64,000 nt of DNA, taken from assembly GCA_025331565.1 (NCBI GenBank), contig JAFREQ010000043.1:496001-560000 (forward strand), given 5' to 3'. Position 1 is the first letter of the stretch. The number at the start of each line of letters is the position of its first letter. The notes beneath the pieces were generated by a model. It did no database searches and was not told the DNA's origin. It saw only the letters and a program-made list of their open reading frames with translations. Of the stretch, positions 1 to 13,319 are shown piece after piece. The DNA comes from Holacanthus passer (Eukaryota; Chordata; Actinopteri; Pomacanthidae). The translations under genes and the position numbers were made by a program.

Positions 1-1224
1 ATCTGAATGAGTAAATTCCTGTTACATAAACTGGGTTTACCATTTTGTCACCAGCTGGATCAACACATCAGCTGATATTAGCATATGGCAGATATGTCTG
101 TATCATTGCATATGTTGGTTGACAGAAATGCCACAATAGATTTGAGGTCATCAAGAAACATAAGGGATCTGTATCAAGGTTGTTTGTTTGTAAAGGTTTG
201 GCCTTTAAAAAAATCTAGTGCAGGTCAAACCGTAATAGTGATTAATGTTCAAGGATGTGAAAATTATTGCTCTAATTAGATGTAACATTTTCCTCATGAT
301 AGAAGAAATTAGACAATATATGGAAAAGAGACAAGAGATACGTGGAAATCTGTGCCCGGCTGTATCCCCCCTTCCTCCCTCTCTCTCCTCCACCCTCCCT
401 TCCCTCTCATCCGAATACATTAATATCTGAAAGTGTTGGCTCAGACCAAAAATACTCATGGACTGAACAAAGTGCAGAGTGACTTCAGGGTCTGGGATCT
501 TCAAATAAACCCTGCCTGGGTGTCATGGGGACCAGGAAGTGGAATTAACTGCTATATTAGCTGACCTTCATCTTGTTGTTTGTCCCAACCTGCCTGGCTG
601 GGCCCCGGGCTGGCCCGTAACCACGGTCTCCGGGCCCAACAATGCGGGCATTTCCCTCGGCGAAAAAACACAGGCCTCGGGGGTTTACTGAGCAAACAAG
701 ATGAGCCCTGCCAAACACTCCTCGCTCCCACATTTCACAATCGCTTCTTCTATCGCCATCTTTCCCTCTTTGCTCTCGCCCGTCCATGGAAGTCTGAGAA
801 GCTACCAGACAGTTCTGGGTCGAGACTGAAATGTAGGAAAACAGAGCGCCGACCCATGTTGAGATTTAGGGTTCGGAAAAAAACGTTCGAGTTGACAAGG
901 TGACTCTCAGGATGTCTCGCTTTAGTTTTCAGAGCGGCTGCGACATGAATGTAGAACTTTTTCACCCATAAATGACTCAAAAGATTCACTCTTTACAATC
1001 TGGTGTGTAACAATTTATCTTTGACTTACTGGTCACAACATCAAGAAATCATGATTAATATTTGTACTTTGGGAACATTTTCTGAATATGAGCAACCACG
1101 TATTCTGAAAATCCTGTGAACGAATTTGTTTTTACGGGATCAAAAAATATCCCGAAAGTTAATTATGGAAAATACACTTGTCGAGACTGTTGAGAAGATA
1201 AAAGATCATAAATAGTCAAATTTA

Positions 1225-1530
1225 AGGCTATAGCCAGCAGCTTTTTAGCGTAGCTTAGCTAAGAATGGCAACAGGGGGAAACAAATCTGACTGCTATCTC
1301 CTCTAAAGGTCAAATGTATAGACAGTTTGCAGTGGGTTATGTGGCACTATTTCTTGACCAGGCACGGTATCATCTTCCTTTCTCCACTGCCTGGAAACGT
1401 GTACGCTTCAGTTTTTGTACAACAACAAACAAATTACAACTTTTCAAACTTTAAAGGCGCTGGTGGACACACTTTGTTACCTTCGAAAAGAGCAAGGCTA
1501 GCTGTTTCCCCCTGTTTCCAGTGAGAAAAC
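1225..1530. repeat. Interspersed repeat relic, 'agcttagc...aacagggggaaac' family
   Basis: The + strand at 1246-1285 reads as a diverged 'gcttagc...ggcaacagggggaaac' motif. The complementary form (gctagctgtttccccctgtttcc) lies at 1498-1520, so both orientations of one family sit within about 300 bases. The same motif recurs at 54085-54150. It is a noncoding repeat that I know from percomorph introns but cannot name formally. Confidence 0.5.
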
Positions 1531-2769
1531 ACACGAGCATCTGCATTTCAAAAAAATGTTTCCAAAAGTCTTTGCTTTAACAATAAATCATGTTCAATGA
1601 AAATGTCTTCATGTGCTTTGACTACATGACCAGAAACTGTTTCATTTCAACAAGCATGTATGTTTTAGAGGTTTGGGTTCTGCTTTCACCATCAGGCAGC
1701 GTGTTGTTCCGTCCGACAGAACCTGACATAAAAACAGAGTAAAATTAAAGTGGTCCTGCGTTGCTAGTAAATCAAACCCCTCGCTCAGATTAATACAGGA
1801 AGACATCAAACACTCAGGAAACAGAACTGTTGTATAAAACCCAGTGAAGAGCTACAGGAGAAAACTTCCATTTTACTGCGAGGCCGTGACCTTTCTGTAT
1901 TTCCTGTGAGTCAAAAAACACACTGCATAAATTGATCTCAGGGGAAGGCGAATTTATGTCAACAGGAATAAAAAACAGCTAGATAATAAAACATAATTTT
2001 TCTGAGGCTTGAGAGCTGTAGCCCAAATCCTCCCACACAGGGCATTAAAGGGTGGAAGCAGAATGTCAGAAACACGACAAATATCAACGCTCGGGATCAA
2101 AGGGAGAAGAAGGAAATGGCACCTCCTGTTAAGATACAAGGTCCGGTGGCGCTATTTGGTCAACTGTGTGTATGTGTGTCGCAGCGGAGGGTGGTTGGAT
2201 TCAATCTTGTCGCGGCATCAAAGTGGGCCGGCCATCAAAAGCCCAGCATCAGCGCGGGGATCAAACGCGTCTCAGTCCCAGCAATCATCCGCAGGGTCAC
2301 GGGAGGAGGACCCGGGTCAGACCGCCAGCGAGGGAGGAAATCTATTTACACATACCTGCACATGCAGCAGTACAGACTCACCTTCAGGATGGCGACCTTG
2401 GACTCATGCTCTATTATTATTACTATAAGGATTGTTGTTTGAGTACTTTGACAGAATGATGATGAGTTCAAATCAATCAGTTTTGTCTTATCTATCAATT
2501 TGTGCTGTAAAACAAGTGTCACTTTTTTTGACAAGCGCTCACAAGTGTTAAAATCCTGCAACATGACACACACTACAGAATAATTCAACCAACAAACTAC
2601 CTTTCTAAATATGCTGTATGTATATCTATATCATGATAAATTCTGATATCCATCACAATATCAATAAACGCAAAACTAACTACTCTTCAGAGAACAGCTA
2701 AAGATTTCTGGCCTGGTTCTGCTTAGACTTCAATCTCTGTTGTTGGCTGCTATTCTCATGTTACACAGT

Positions 2770-3035
2770 CATGTTACACACTGATGTTAAGCAGGTGTTA
2801 CCATCTTAGTTTAACAAGTCAGCATGCTAACATTTTGCACTAAATTAGCCATTAGTCCTGCAGGTATAAGTAAATTTTGATCTGATGATGGTGCTGGATG
2901 GAGAGTTCAGGTATTATCAAAAGGATTACAATTCATCCTGAGAGGAACATGAATGTGTGAACCCAAATTCTGTGGTAAATTACCAATACTTGTTGAGATA
3001 TTTAAACCTGGACCGAGTGACAGACCAACATTGTC
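2770..3035 (+). repeat. Interspersed repeat, 'gcatgctaacat...gatgatggtgct' family (copy 1)
   Basis: Contains in order a 'cagcatgctaacattttgc' motif, 'ctgatgatggtgctggatg', 'aattcatcctgagaggaac' and a tail naming 'gagtgacagaccaaca'. The same ordered motifs recur near 9300-9640, 12410-12860, 33000-33545, 40215-40895 and 63560-63900. The element is noncoding and diverged, so the copies are old. Confidence 0.65.
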
Positions 3036-6000
3036 TACTTCAAACTAAAGTAACATGGTGATTTTCTGCAGCCAAAACACTTTGGTGTCATCAGGGGAAC
3101 TGTTTTATTCAGTCCAGTCTGGCCCCTCCTGATAAAGAGTCAATGTAGGAGCAGGTCCACTTGTTGCACTGTGCACAGCATTAAATGTACAACAAGAGAT
3201 CTTTCAACATTGGTATAAAACATTCCAGCGGGCCCATCTGAGGGAAAGCTGTGATCCTCGCTGCGAGCGACTGACCAGAGGCTTCACCGTCCAGCCCTTG
3301 GCATTGCGCTCGTCCTCTGCGGCCAGGAAAGGAAAAACAGCTCTTGAGTCACATTCCCTGCTCATCCAATCACGTTTAAGATTCCTGAGTGATGTTCTCT
3401 GTCTGCCTCCATCTGGACAACAGGTCCTTTTTCCGTGATGAAAGAGAGGACAGAATGTGGTAAACCTGCATGGGGAAATTCATGTCTTTCTTTTTTCTTT
3501 CACCAAAAAAGATACTTGGACCGCGAAACACTACATCAACGGGCCGCCGTGACTGATGCAGGACTTGCCACACAGGCTGGTACATGCAACACACCCGAGA
3601 TAACATGCCATGCCTGTAAATCAACAGGTCCCAAATTTGTTTTGCTTGGAAAAAAACAAGCACTCGGCGTTCAGACCAATTTAATGGCCAAGCTGTTCTC
3701 GTGGGAGACGTTGATGAACCGAGTTCTCCTAATGACACGGATCCATTACCGGAGTGTGTCAGTGCATCTCAATACACATCCACCTCACAGGGGGAGGTGT
3801 GAATCTTTTAGCACCTTAATAAGCAGCGTCTAGATGCATGTATCCTGCAAATTACCCACAAATAATGGGTCAATTCTCTAAATAAACGTAGCTTCTAATA
3901 AAATACAGTACAGATTATTAGATAGATAGATAGATAATAAGTACAGTGTGTAATGCAGATATATTTGAATCAACTCAATCAAACTCTTGCTTTTCATTTT
4001 TCACCTCTGGAGTTTAAAAGGGAAATATTCCTCTTCTAAAAACATTGACATTCATCAAATATTTTAACAAATTTCTCATAGAGCTTGAAGTTTTCACACC
4101 CTGAGTGACAGAGCCAATACCTGTTAACATTTCTTGTTGGAAAGACAATCAAATGATAACAAAGAGACACAAAACAACACAAACAGTTATTAATGTAACT
4201 ATGAATAATGTCCATCAGGGCTTTAAATGAGAGTTTAATGTACGTCCTTATTTAAAACTCTGCCCTGGTCTGACCCCCTGATTGAAAAACTTTGAAATCC
4301 AACATTGGATCAGGACTGAGTCAGATTTTATTTCCTATCTTGTTCTCATTCTCTGACTCATTCTCACCTCTGTCTTTGTTATTAAGCAATCATTACAGAG
4401 GCCTCGCTGACCTCTTCCTTCGCTAATGCTTGTTTTTCCTCCACACAGAGCGCCTCCACCGCTCTCGGCGGCCAAGCTCGTCTCTCAGGCGCAGAGGAAT
4501 CGCTCTCGCTAACCCTCTCCCCAACACCTCGGCCGGGGGCCCCCAAGACGGTCGCTCTGCGGGGTTCGCTGAGGATGTGTGCGATCTGTCTCCGCTTTGA
4601 TCCAGACAGGACTGGAGGATGTTATACACAAGCGAGGAAGAGGGTGGTGTCGCATTATGTGTGGACTGCGCCAGTCTTTCCGGTTTGGACTGGACGGGAC
4701 GGCGTGGGGACTCATGACAGACACATTCCCTTTCAATTTCACATGGAGTTTTCTCACAGTATCAGGATGAGAAACTTTCACTGGCCAGCCTGTCAAGATA
4801 CTGTCTTTTATTGTGTCTGTAGGCAATTGACAGCATCAATTCTTGCAGAGTTATGCTCATTTCGCTTGAGATCTACATCTCAATCATAAGCCTGTATCTC
4901 CTCTCAGCTTCATATCCACATCATTGCATCACACCCTGTTGTTGATGTTACAGTTGACATTCGACAGATGAGCTAATGACTGACAATTCTTTTGTCAACC
5001 TGGAGGAAGAGATGAGGTCAAAACAACATCCAGACCTTAACACCCACAGAAACAATCCTTCCAGTGGAGCAGAGGGGGGGGGGGGATTACCGGTGCGACA
5101 GCTGAAACACATTGAAAGATGGTAATCATTAACCACTTTGAATAAGACGTCAGATCGGGGAGGTCAAGGCTGCGTCAATAACAGGGCGAACCGCAGGCAC
5201 CAGAGTCTGTACGTGACTTTTACTGGGGCAGGCAGATCATATGGAATAGATAGATGTGAGCCCCGAATCCCTTTTATTAGACTGTTTCACCTTGCGTGCC
5301 GCATCAATGAGAGGCAGAGTGGAAACAGTCCATGCACAGACTCAACAAACTAAAGGTGTCTGTGTGTCAGCATTCCTGACTGAAATGAACATGGTGTGTG
5401 TATCTGTATACACAGATTTCGATGTCCAGCGTGCGTGTGAAGCTCGGCCCGGGCTCCCCTCTCCTCTCTCCAGGGGAGGTGTTGTGAAAAACCCGGTGGA
5501 CGTCTCTCTTCCCAGCATCTGGCTCTTAGAAGTGTCTGCGAACACATGGGCCCATTAGTTCCACCTCCGGGTGGACTCCCGCCCAGCCCACGCTGATGTG
5601 ATCTCACAGGGGCCCGGGGCCAGCCCTCCCGGGGGACCCGTAACCACCCAGGCACCAGAACAAATAGCTTGGCGCTTACGCACTCTTCTTTATGGCAGGT
5701 GATTCCTTGCCCTGTTTCCAGAGCGTGCGGGAACTTCAAAGTCTCACAGTCGGGCCGTTGTTCTCACCCCTTGGCTTCCTCATCTCTAACCTGCCACGTA
5801 GTTGGATTCCCGGCCATGGTCGGAGTGAGGCATGCGCAGGGTGAGGTCGCTGAGGTGGGTGTCAAGGCGTGCTTTGATGCCAGAGAAAGGAACTGAGTAA
5901 TGAAAGTGTTCTTATATTGCAGGAAATAAAGGAAGTTACAACTCCCCATAAAGCCACAACCACAAGAAAGTGGATCATCTTATTTCTTAAAAACGACATC

Positions 6001-6470
6001 CTTTACCTCCTGTAGTCATTTTACTTTACTTAGTTGCTACACCTGTCTTGCTTTTCATTCTCATCACATAGTGCAGTTTACAGTCATAATGGTGGTAGAT
6101 TTATCACTTGAAATTTTAAAGTAATTTCTTAAACAAATCCTTGATTGATTGCAGAAAAAGGTACACAAAAGTCTTAAATATTGACTTAATGGCTATATAT
6201 GCAAGCAATAAGTCGGCATCCTCAGTTGATGGTTCATGTGCAGTAGAATACATGTGTAGCTACACCGGTCCAATGAAGTAATGGCCACGCTTCGTACTTT
6301 TGAAGTTTTATTCACACACTTTCTGGGAACATCCAGTTATCACCTCTAGGGGACACTGTGAGAACTACAATAAAAAAAGACATAAAAAAGTTAAAAATAT
6401 ACTTTTGTTAAAAGTCTCTCAAATTAGTGTCCATTGTTACACAGTCCAACATGTCAGCACAGCATGAATG

Positions 6471-7348
6471 TGTAACAGGTTGAAAAGATAATGTACTTTT
6501 TTTGTTAAAAAAAAAAAAGAAAAGGGTTAAAAACGGTTAAAATGTATTACATGATTTTAAAATGGTTAAAACGTTTCAAGGGTGTTCATTTCATAATGTT
6601 TACTTTGTTTGGGTAAAATGTAAAATCTATTACTCGGTAATCTACACAGTAGCCTAACCCTGACCTGAGAATCTGAGATTGATTGCTCCTCCCTCATACC
6701 TGGGGATCGCGCGATATTTTCCTCATTGGTCTCAAGCTGTCGCTGAGGTAACGTCACCAATACTCTTGTGAGCATTCCTCCCCATTTTCAGGTATGTTGT
6801 GGTGATAATGTGTCTAGTCACTTGTTAAAGTGTGTAAGAGTGCTAAGACAATGATTTTAATGCATTTTCAGTGAGTTCAGTATGTTTTGTTTAACAAAGA
6901 AAGGTGTATGTATGCGGCCGCGTTAATGCTCATTAACAGAGTGAGCTAAGTTAGACACGCTGCGAGCTTCGCCATTTTGTATCAAGTATAAACATTTTGT
7001 GTTAAAAGTGAATTCATATTTACGCAAATTGTATCTTTTTTCACACAGTAAACTTTTATATTGTGTTTAATGCACTTAAGTAACATTTTAGTGATATTTT
7101 AATGTGTATTGTGAAAGTTGCGAAAGTGTCTAAGCTACATGCAGTAATATGAAACAGGGTATACTGTTCCTGATAAATACTGAGTGTTTTTGGTTACTGA
7201 AATTGAGTGTGTGTATGTGATTAACCCGCCTTGTACATATTTGTTAATTGTTATTTTGTGTTACTGAATAAATTAGTCTCCAGCTGTCGCTGAGGTAACA
7301 TCACCATCACTCTTGTGATTATTCCTCCCCATTTTCAGGGGCGTAACA
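6471..7348 (+). mobile_element. Probable solo LTR of a retroelement
   Basis: The block starts TGTAACAG and ends GCGTAACA. It is flanked on both sides by AATG (6467-6470 and 7349-7352), which fits a 4-bp target-site duplication. Its AT-rich body carries an AATAAA-type signal near 7267-7272, close to the 3' end, as an LTR would. No internal coding region or second LTR is present, so if real it is a solo LTR left by recombination. It contains an internal direct repeat of about 63 bp (6730-6792 and 7277-7339). The short flank match could be chance, so the family is left open. Confidence 0.45.
6730..7339 (+). repeat. 63-bp direct repeat pair inside the probable LTR
   Basis: Bases 6730-6792 and 7277-7339 are the same 63-bp sequence with only a few differences. 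Both contain agctgtcgctgaggtaac and end in ttcctccccattttcagg. The copies are 547 bp apart. They may be a duplicated LTR segment or the trace of one element nested in another. Confidence 0.7.
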
Positions 7349-9289
7349 AATGTGCCAAAATAAAATTGAATTGTCCGTGCATATATCATCAATGTACATA
7401 AAAAGAACGTTAACAATATTACAGAAATAAACAAAGAAATATGAACAATAAACTAAATGTATTGTGTGCACCTCTGGGGCCAATGTAGAATAGCGTTACT
7501 CTGAACGTGCTCTCCACGTTTGCTGCCATGTTGGCGCCATGCCGTAAAGCTAATGACCCATGACCTGGCCGCATGGTATCATATTCCCCATTATGCTCTC
7601 AACTGTAGTCCTGTTACATTCTACATTAAACCAAACTTTACATAAAAGCAATACATTTTAGTAACTCTTTTACCATTTATAACACCTTATTTATTGCATT
7701 TTTAATTGCTTTTAATGACTTTATGAACTTAAATTATAAATGAATTTATCTTGGAAACGTAAACAAAAATATCCTAATAAAACTGTCTCTCTGACAGTTA
7801 CAACATGGATGTAAAGAGCTCTTGCATCGCAGCATAGAGCTAGTTAGTGCTTGTATTATAAGCATGAAAAGGAAAAATGTAAGATCATTATTTTGCTCTA
7901 ACACAACCCTGTTCAGCTGCTCAGCTTACAAAAGTGTTTCAAACAGCATGTCTTCATTTTCAATATTACAGGAGAAGAGGCTTTTAGGATGAGGACCGAC
8001 TGATGTGTTTGGCAAGTGTAACGATATCTTGGCTGATGTTGGCTGGTGTCGCCGGAGGGTAAACTTTCCCCCGAATCCAAAGAGCTGGTAATGTAACACT
8101 GAACTCTAATATAATGAGTGGCATTTAATAGTAGTGTGGAAATACTACACAGTGGATGTCTTAGTATGGGATGTAACCTGTTACCCCACAAAATAATGTA
8201 GTTACTTGATGATATCTTGGCTTTGTATTGTTTTGTAATTTGAGTATCTCTCTTGCGAACCTCTTCAACATGTTGTGAAATCCAAAGCTCATAGTTAAGG
8301 GTACAATTGAATAATGGCTGCTCGAAGGAGGGGTTTCACAAATCATATCAAGTAGCAAAAATAGATTGATTAGTTAAGAATATATTTTTCTTTCCCGTCT
8401 GTCACATTTGATTTTGTTTGACTTGAGCTCGCAGCAAAGGCCCATGTGCCGCACTAAGTCGTGTTGACCGACCACCAAAGTGCTGAAAGATGGGCCAGTA
8501 GGAGTCAGAGAGGAGGAAATGGGTGGCAGAGGGAGATGCGTGAGGAGTGGAGGTTATCCTCCAGCTGAGGAAACACAGTGACTGGCATGTCCAAGCATTT
8601 TGTGGCAAAAGTCAGCTCTGGGGCCAATGAAAATGTTTGTGTAGAAAAGTTTAAAACATCCACGCAGGAAATAAGAAGACTACTCTTCATTGACAGGAAA
8701 CATACATCCTCTTACACACACATCACACAGGCGCAGCAGAGGAAAAAATTCTTCCTGACACTGTGGGTAGGACTCGGCGTTAAATGTTTTGCGCTTCCAC
8801 CAAAGGAATTAAATGTCACAATGGCAGAGTTAGCTGTTGAAATCTTTACATATCGCAGCGCACTGATTGAAGAAGCAGATACAATCATCATGGAGGCCTC
8901 TGGTGTTTTCTTTGAATCATGATTCTTGAGTCCTACTGTGCATCGCTGCAGCCATCAGGTGACCGCTATGATTCCAGAACTTAATGAAATCCATTTGAAT
9001 AAATGAAACATGCTTGATGTGTAAACTGTGGCAGTGAGAATTTCATCAGGTTTTTTTTTCTTTGTCAAGCTGTCGTCACATGCTGTGAAGAAAATGTTTC
9101 ACTGTGCAAAATATAAATATGTGAAAAGTTTTATTTGGTGGGGGGGCTGGCAGATTATTATGACTGCCATGACATGATGGCCCACACATATTTTAATAGA
9201 AATCTCCAACAGAAAAAAATAAAAAAAAATCTTTCATTTATACCTGTCATCTTTTAGCAAGACTACATGGATAAGACTCTAGGAGGCTG

Positions 9290-9640
9290 GAATACACATC
9301 AGTGCATTTTGACTAAATGCAAACAAGTTTACCATGCTCACCATCTTTGCATGTTAGCATACAAACATTAACTTATTACGATTCACTCTGAGGGGAACAT
9401 GAACGCACCAAGTTTCATGACAACCAATGCAATAGGTCTTGAGACATTTTCCTCTAACTACAAATTTGAACTTCATAGTGTTGCTCGAGGAAAAGTCAGA
9501 AAATGCCATTAGGATTCATCGTCTGGGGATCATGAATGCCTGTACAAAATGGGGTGACAACAAGTAGCTGTTGAGGTGTTTTAGTCTGGAGTTCAGTGGA
9601 CTGACTGACCAACATCACTATCCATTGAGCCCTGCTGCTC
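9290..9640 (+). repeat. Interspersed repeat, 'gatgatggtgct' family (copy 2)
   Basis: Shares motifs with the copy at 2770-3035: 'gcatgttagcatacaaac', 'ttcactctgaggggaacatgaa', 'ttgagacattt' and a tail near 9600 reading 'gactgactgaccaacat'. Diverged and noncoding. Confidence 0.6.
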
Positions 9641-11489
9641 CATATGTTGCGCCTGAGGATCACCATTTCTTCTAATACATTACTTCACTCCAATTCAACC
9701 CGCTTTTAGCTGCCATCTTTGCCAGTAGAGAGAAAGGCATGTCATTTTGTCTGTTGGGATAATAAACACATCCAGATCCAAATTTCCCGAGGCATGAATG
9801 GCAACGGAGAGGAGGCATTATCACTAATGGAATTACAGAAACATGTCACAGAGAAGCGTGAAGTTTGTATATGCCCCCCCCCCCCCTTTTCTTTTTCGAG
9901 CACAACTTTAAAGCCTTGTAAGGCCCTGACTGGACACCAAAGAAGGGAAAATGTGTCTCAGGGTAGAAACCACAAGAGATTCAGATCTGTTGAACCTTCA
10001 CATATAATGGAGGTGAAACAAACAGAAACTGTGGACCTGGAGATGACATCACCGGCCAAAGCTCCGTTGCCAGACGCTCAATGTAGGGAATATCTTTTTT
10101 CCAACGCTTGGCAAGGGAAACATGTACACTCCAATCCCCTTTTATTGCTATTTACCTCTTTGCCAAGCTTTGTTGAAAGCACATAGTTTCACAAGATGAA
10201 TGTGAAACTGAAAAAAGACCCTACAGAACGGCTTCTACCACCACCCAGCCCTCCCTCAGGTTTCAGCTCTGCATATTATCCCTGTGCTTCTAGTTGTCCT
10301 GAACCCAAGTCTTTTAGTGTTGATTCTTCCCACCTATAAAGGATTCCTGCAGGGGATGCGCGCTCAGCTTTTTAGTAGCAGCATCTCATTAAAGCAGCCC
10401 GAGAGGGTGCAGCGGCGTCAGAACAGATAGCTCAGGTGGTCTGACCTGCAACAGAACAGCACTCAGCCACCCCACACTTTTTTTCTAAATATGTACACAA
10501 GTGCACAGGAGAGCGCCAGTGAGCCCAGAGGAGGCCGCGCCGGAGCTCACTGCTACACCCGCGGATCATAAATCCACCGTCGGACAGGCGGGCTGAGCCG
10601 GAACGTTTAGACACCGTGGGCCAGGTGATTTATGGATCGATGTAACCTCTGGAGTTTAAAAATAACAAGAGCAGATCTCGCCTGGGATGGAATACCTCTG
10701 CTCTGCACTGATACTGTAAAACCACTTTAAAGACATTTCATCCACTCAACAGGAAGGCCCGAGTTACAAAAATTGCGAGAGTTATGTGATAGAGAGGGTT
10801 ATATATTATAAAGACCCCCAGTCCTTATATTTGAATAAAATGCTATAATGGAGTTGGTGTAATGCAGGGCGCTTATAGCCTCTTGTAGCAGCTGAAAACA
10901 GAGGACGTTTAATGAGAAGTTGTTAATGGAAATATTATTGGAGTGCACTGTTAACAGCCTCTTTCCTCGTCGCTCAGGCCAAAACCATTTCCTTCTGACT
11001 TCTTTGTCCATGCTGTTTAGATTGAACATCACTCACTCCCTACAAGAACGCCCCCCGGCTCCGACGACCCCCACAGCTACCACCACCTCCACACACCAGC
11101 ACCTGCAGGAGAGAGGAGAGCACCAGTAACTCATGCCGTGGCAGATCCCAGGTCAGGCCTTTCTGGGTGAAGGCCTTCCTCGCATGTTGAGGATTTACTC
11201 CGATGACAGAACCATGCCGCTTCCTCGACGGGCCTCACGTTTAATGGAGTGCAAAAGGTTCCCTTTAATATTTCTACAGGTGTCAGGGACGAGGGAATAC
11301 TGTGGCACGGGGGTCTTCTTTGAATGGAAGGCCTCATAAAAGTTTCCATAAAAGCTCCTTTTTAAGCAGACGGGCGATTTAAAATATGGAGTTCTGAAAC
11401 CAAGAGCAAAATATTCAACTTAATTTATGAAATTTTTGTTTAAAGAATTTGAACTCAGCTGTCAACTAATTTAGAACTTTATCAGGTTC

Positions 11490-11600
11490 ACAAAAGCGAG
11501 TTAAGTCGAAGGCAACTGGACTTGGTGTAGATTCTTGAAGACGTTTCACTTCTCATCCGAGAAGCTTCTTCAGTTCTGACTGAATTATCAGGTTGCTCTT
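11490..11600 (-). repeat. Interspersed repeat fragment, 'gaagacgtttcacttctcatccgag' family
   Basis: The segment carries 'cttgaagacgtttcacttc', 'tcatccgagaagcttcttc' and the flanking 'gcgagttaagtcgaaggc'. I recognise these from a dispersed retroelement tail common in fish, possibly Penelope-like. The assignment is from memory; the strand is uncertain. Confidence 0.5.
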
Positions 11601-12409
11601 CTTGCTGAAAATGTTATACAGTGTGGGAAGATACACTCCTCTCGAACACCTTTCATCACTCCACAGGACAACCCAATTTGTCTTCATTTGCCCCCGCCAA
11701 AAATCATGTTTCCCTTTGATACCGAAGACTGCAAATTCAACTCGGTAATGAGGGAATGCGGACAGATCTCTGCTTTTCTGCTCGCACCCAGTGTATCAGC
11801 GGCTCGCACAAGAAGCATTCGCTGTGGTAGGTGTTGTTGTGTTTAAAAGGAACTGAGGAACAATCTCGCGCTGTTTCCCCAACCACATACAGCTGTCATC
11901 ATCCCCATTCACAAGGCCTAGATGAGCAGGAAAACACTAATCATGTCATCACTGTTCTGCATAGGAGCGAGAGCCCTATTTAGCGAGATAGCAGCTTGTA
12001 ATTATGCTGTCCTCCGGGGCTGCGGCATTGTGGTGGGCCCGGCCAACGCCAAGAAAAGCAGCAGAGGAGCTGATTAACTTGGACTCGCGTCTCGCATTCT
12101 TTTGCAATGCCTTGTTGCACTTAGTTGCCGGTGTGGACTAAACGATCCCTCTAATGGTGTTCATTAATGACAAGTTTATGTTCCTGAAATACTTCAAAGA
12201 CCTCGGCGTAAACACACAAAATGGAAACACAGTGCCACGCATAAATTTTTATGTCTCTGCAGTTTCCTTGTACATATCACAAACAGACGCAGGCGCACAG
12301 TGTGTCACATATGCACACACACTGTAGCACTTGACTATAGGCTGAACATATTTGATTTTTCTCAACTATTACTGGAGGCTGATTCATAAAAATGTGAACA
12401 TGAGCATGA

Positions 12410-12860
12410 TAACATCCTGGTGTTTAGCAGCTCTGATGTTCATCATCTTAGTTTATCATGCTGAAGTGACAATATTTAGTCTTAATTAGTCTTAAACGTA
12501 AAGTACATCTGAGGCAATGACACTATTTTTTTGCAGTACACCAACCAAATCCGGCTATCGACAAATTTAAAATCTGCCCTGATGGTGGCGCTACATCTCT
12601 GTGTCACCTCACCTTCAAGAGGAACATGGGTCTCTGCACCAAATTTAATGGCCGTCCATCCAGTAGTTGTCGAGACATTTCACTCAAAACCACAAACGTG
12701 AACCTCATGGTGGCACTAAATGAAACGTCAGGGGATCACTAATGTCTTTATGATTTATCCTCCTGGGATCATGAATGTCTGTACAGAAATTCCAGGCAAT
12801 CCATCAAATCGTTGCTGGGACATTTTAGTGATGGAGCAACAGACAGACTAAAGATGCTCC
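12410..12860 (+). repeat. Interspersed repeat, 'gatgatggtgct' family (copy 3)
   Basis: Ordered motifs of the same family: 'gccctgatggtggcgctac', 'ttcaagaggaacatgggtc', 'ccatccagtagttgtcgag', 'aacctcatggtggcac' and a tail with 'gatggagcaacagacaga'. Confidence 0.65.
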
Positions 12861-13279
12861 AGTTGCTCCACCTTTGTTTCTCCACCTTAACACACTTGAG
12901 TGTACTGGTGTAAAGCACGAAACCTGCTTGTGTTATTGGTCTTATATTCGTATCGTATATTGGTCTGTGAGAGCAGGATAAAGCTCTTGGAGACAGATCT
13001 GCCTCTCCCTTGAGAAACCCTGTAGATACGTTCGGGCTGCACCACAGTCTTACCCTGACGTCTAACATATTGCCAGTCTAACATTTGGAAGCACACATAC
13101 CAGACAATAACCCAGCTATCACTAGGGCCACCTAGTCTTATTGTTTTTTTGCAAAGACGTGCAGACTATTTATCTCCTGGTTTGGTCTCAGCCTTCAACG
13201 GGACTCACTCTGCCTCTGCTGTAACTCACTTGGTGAAATATACTTGGACTTGCTTCAGGTGGACTTCCTTGCTGCACAA

Positions 13280-13281
<2 letters not shown>

Positions 13282-13318
<37 letters not shown>
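13282..13318. repeat. (AC)n microsatellite
   Basis: Uninterrupted AC dinucleotide run followed by 'aaggacacacacaaggacac'. The apparent open frames over it on both strands are artefacts of the repeat. Confidence 0.95.

Positions 13319-13319
<1 letters not shown>

Larger units (their letters stand above)
1..6470. other. Intergenic sequence, no gene supported
   Basis: I find no coding region here. Open frames are short, overlap on both strands and lack splice-site or domain support. Recognisable contents are two interspersed repeat relics (about 1225-1530 and 2770-3035), a short (TAGA)n run near 3919-3937 and pyrimidine-rich sequence near 361-415. Several GC-richer patches (580-900, 2200-2340, 4440-4720, 5420-5850) could be conserved noncoding elements, but that needs a cross-species alignment. 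Confidence 0.6.

Noticed and set aside
8578..8922. 114-codon open frame on the + strand
   Set aside because: No recognisable motif or flanking gene structure; overlaps other short frames on the opposite strand.
9719..10186. 155-codon open frame on the + strand
   Set aside because: No domain, no splice or homology support, composition like surrounding noncoding DNA, and it includes a C-homopolymer. Treated as chance.
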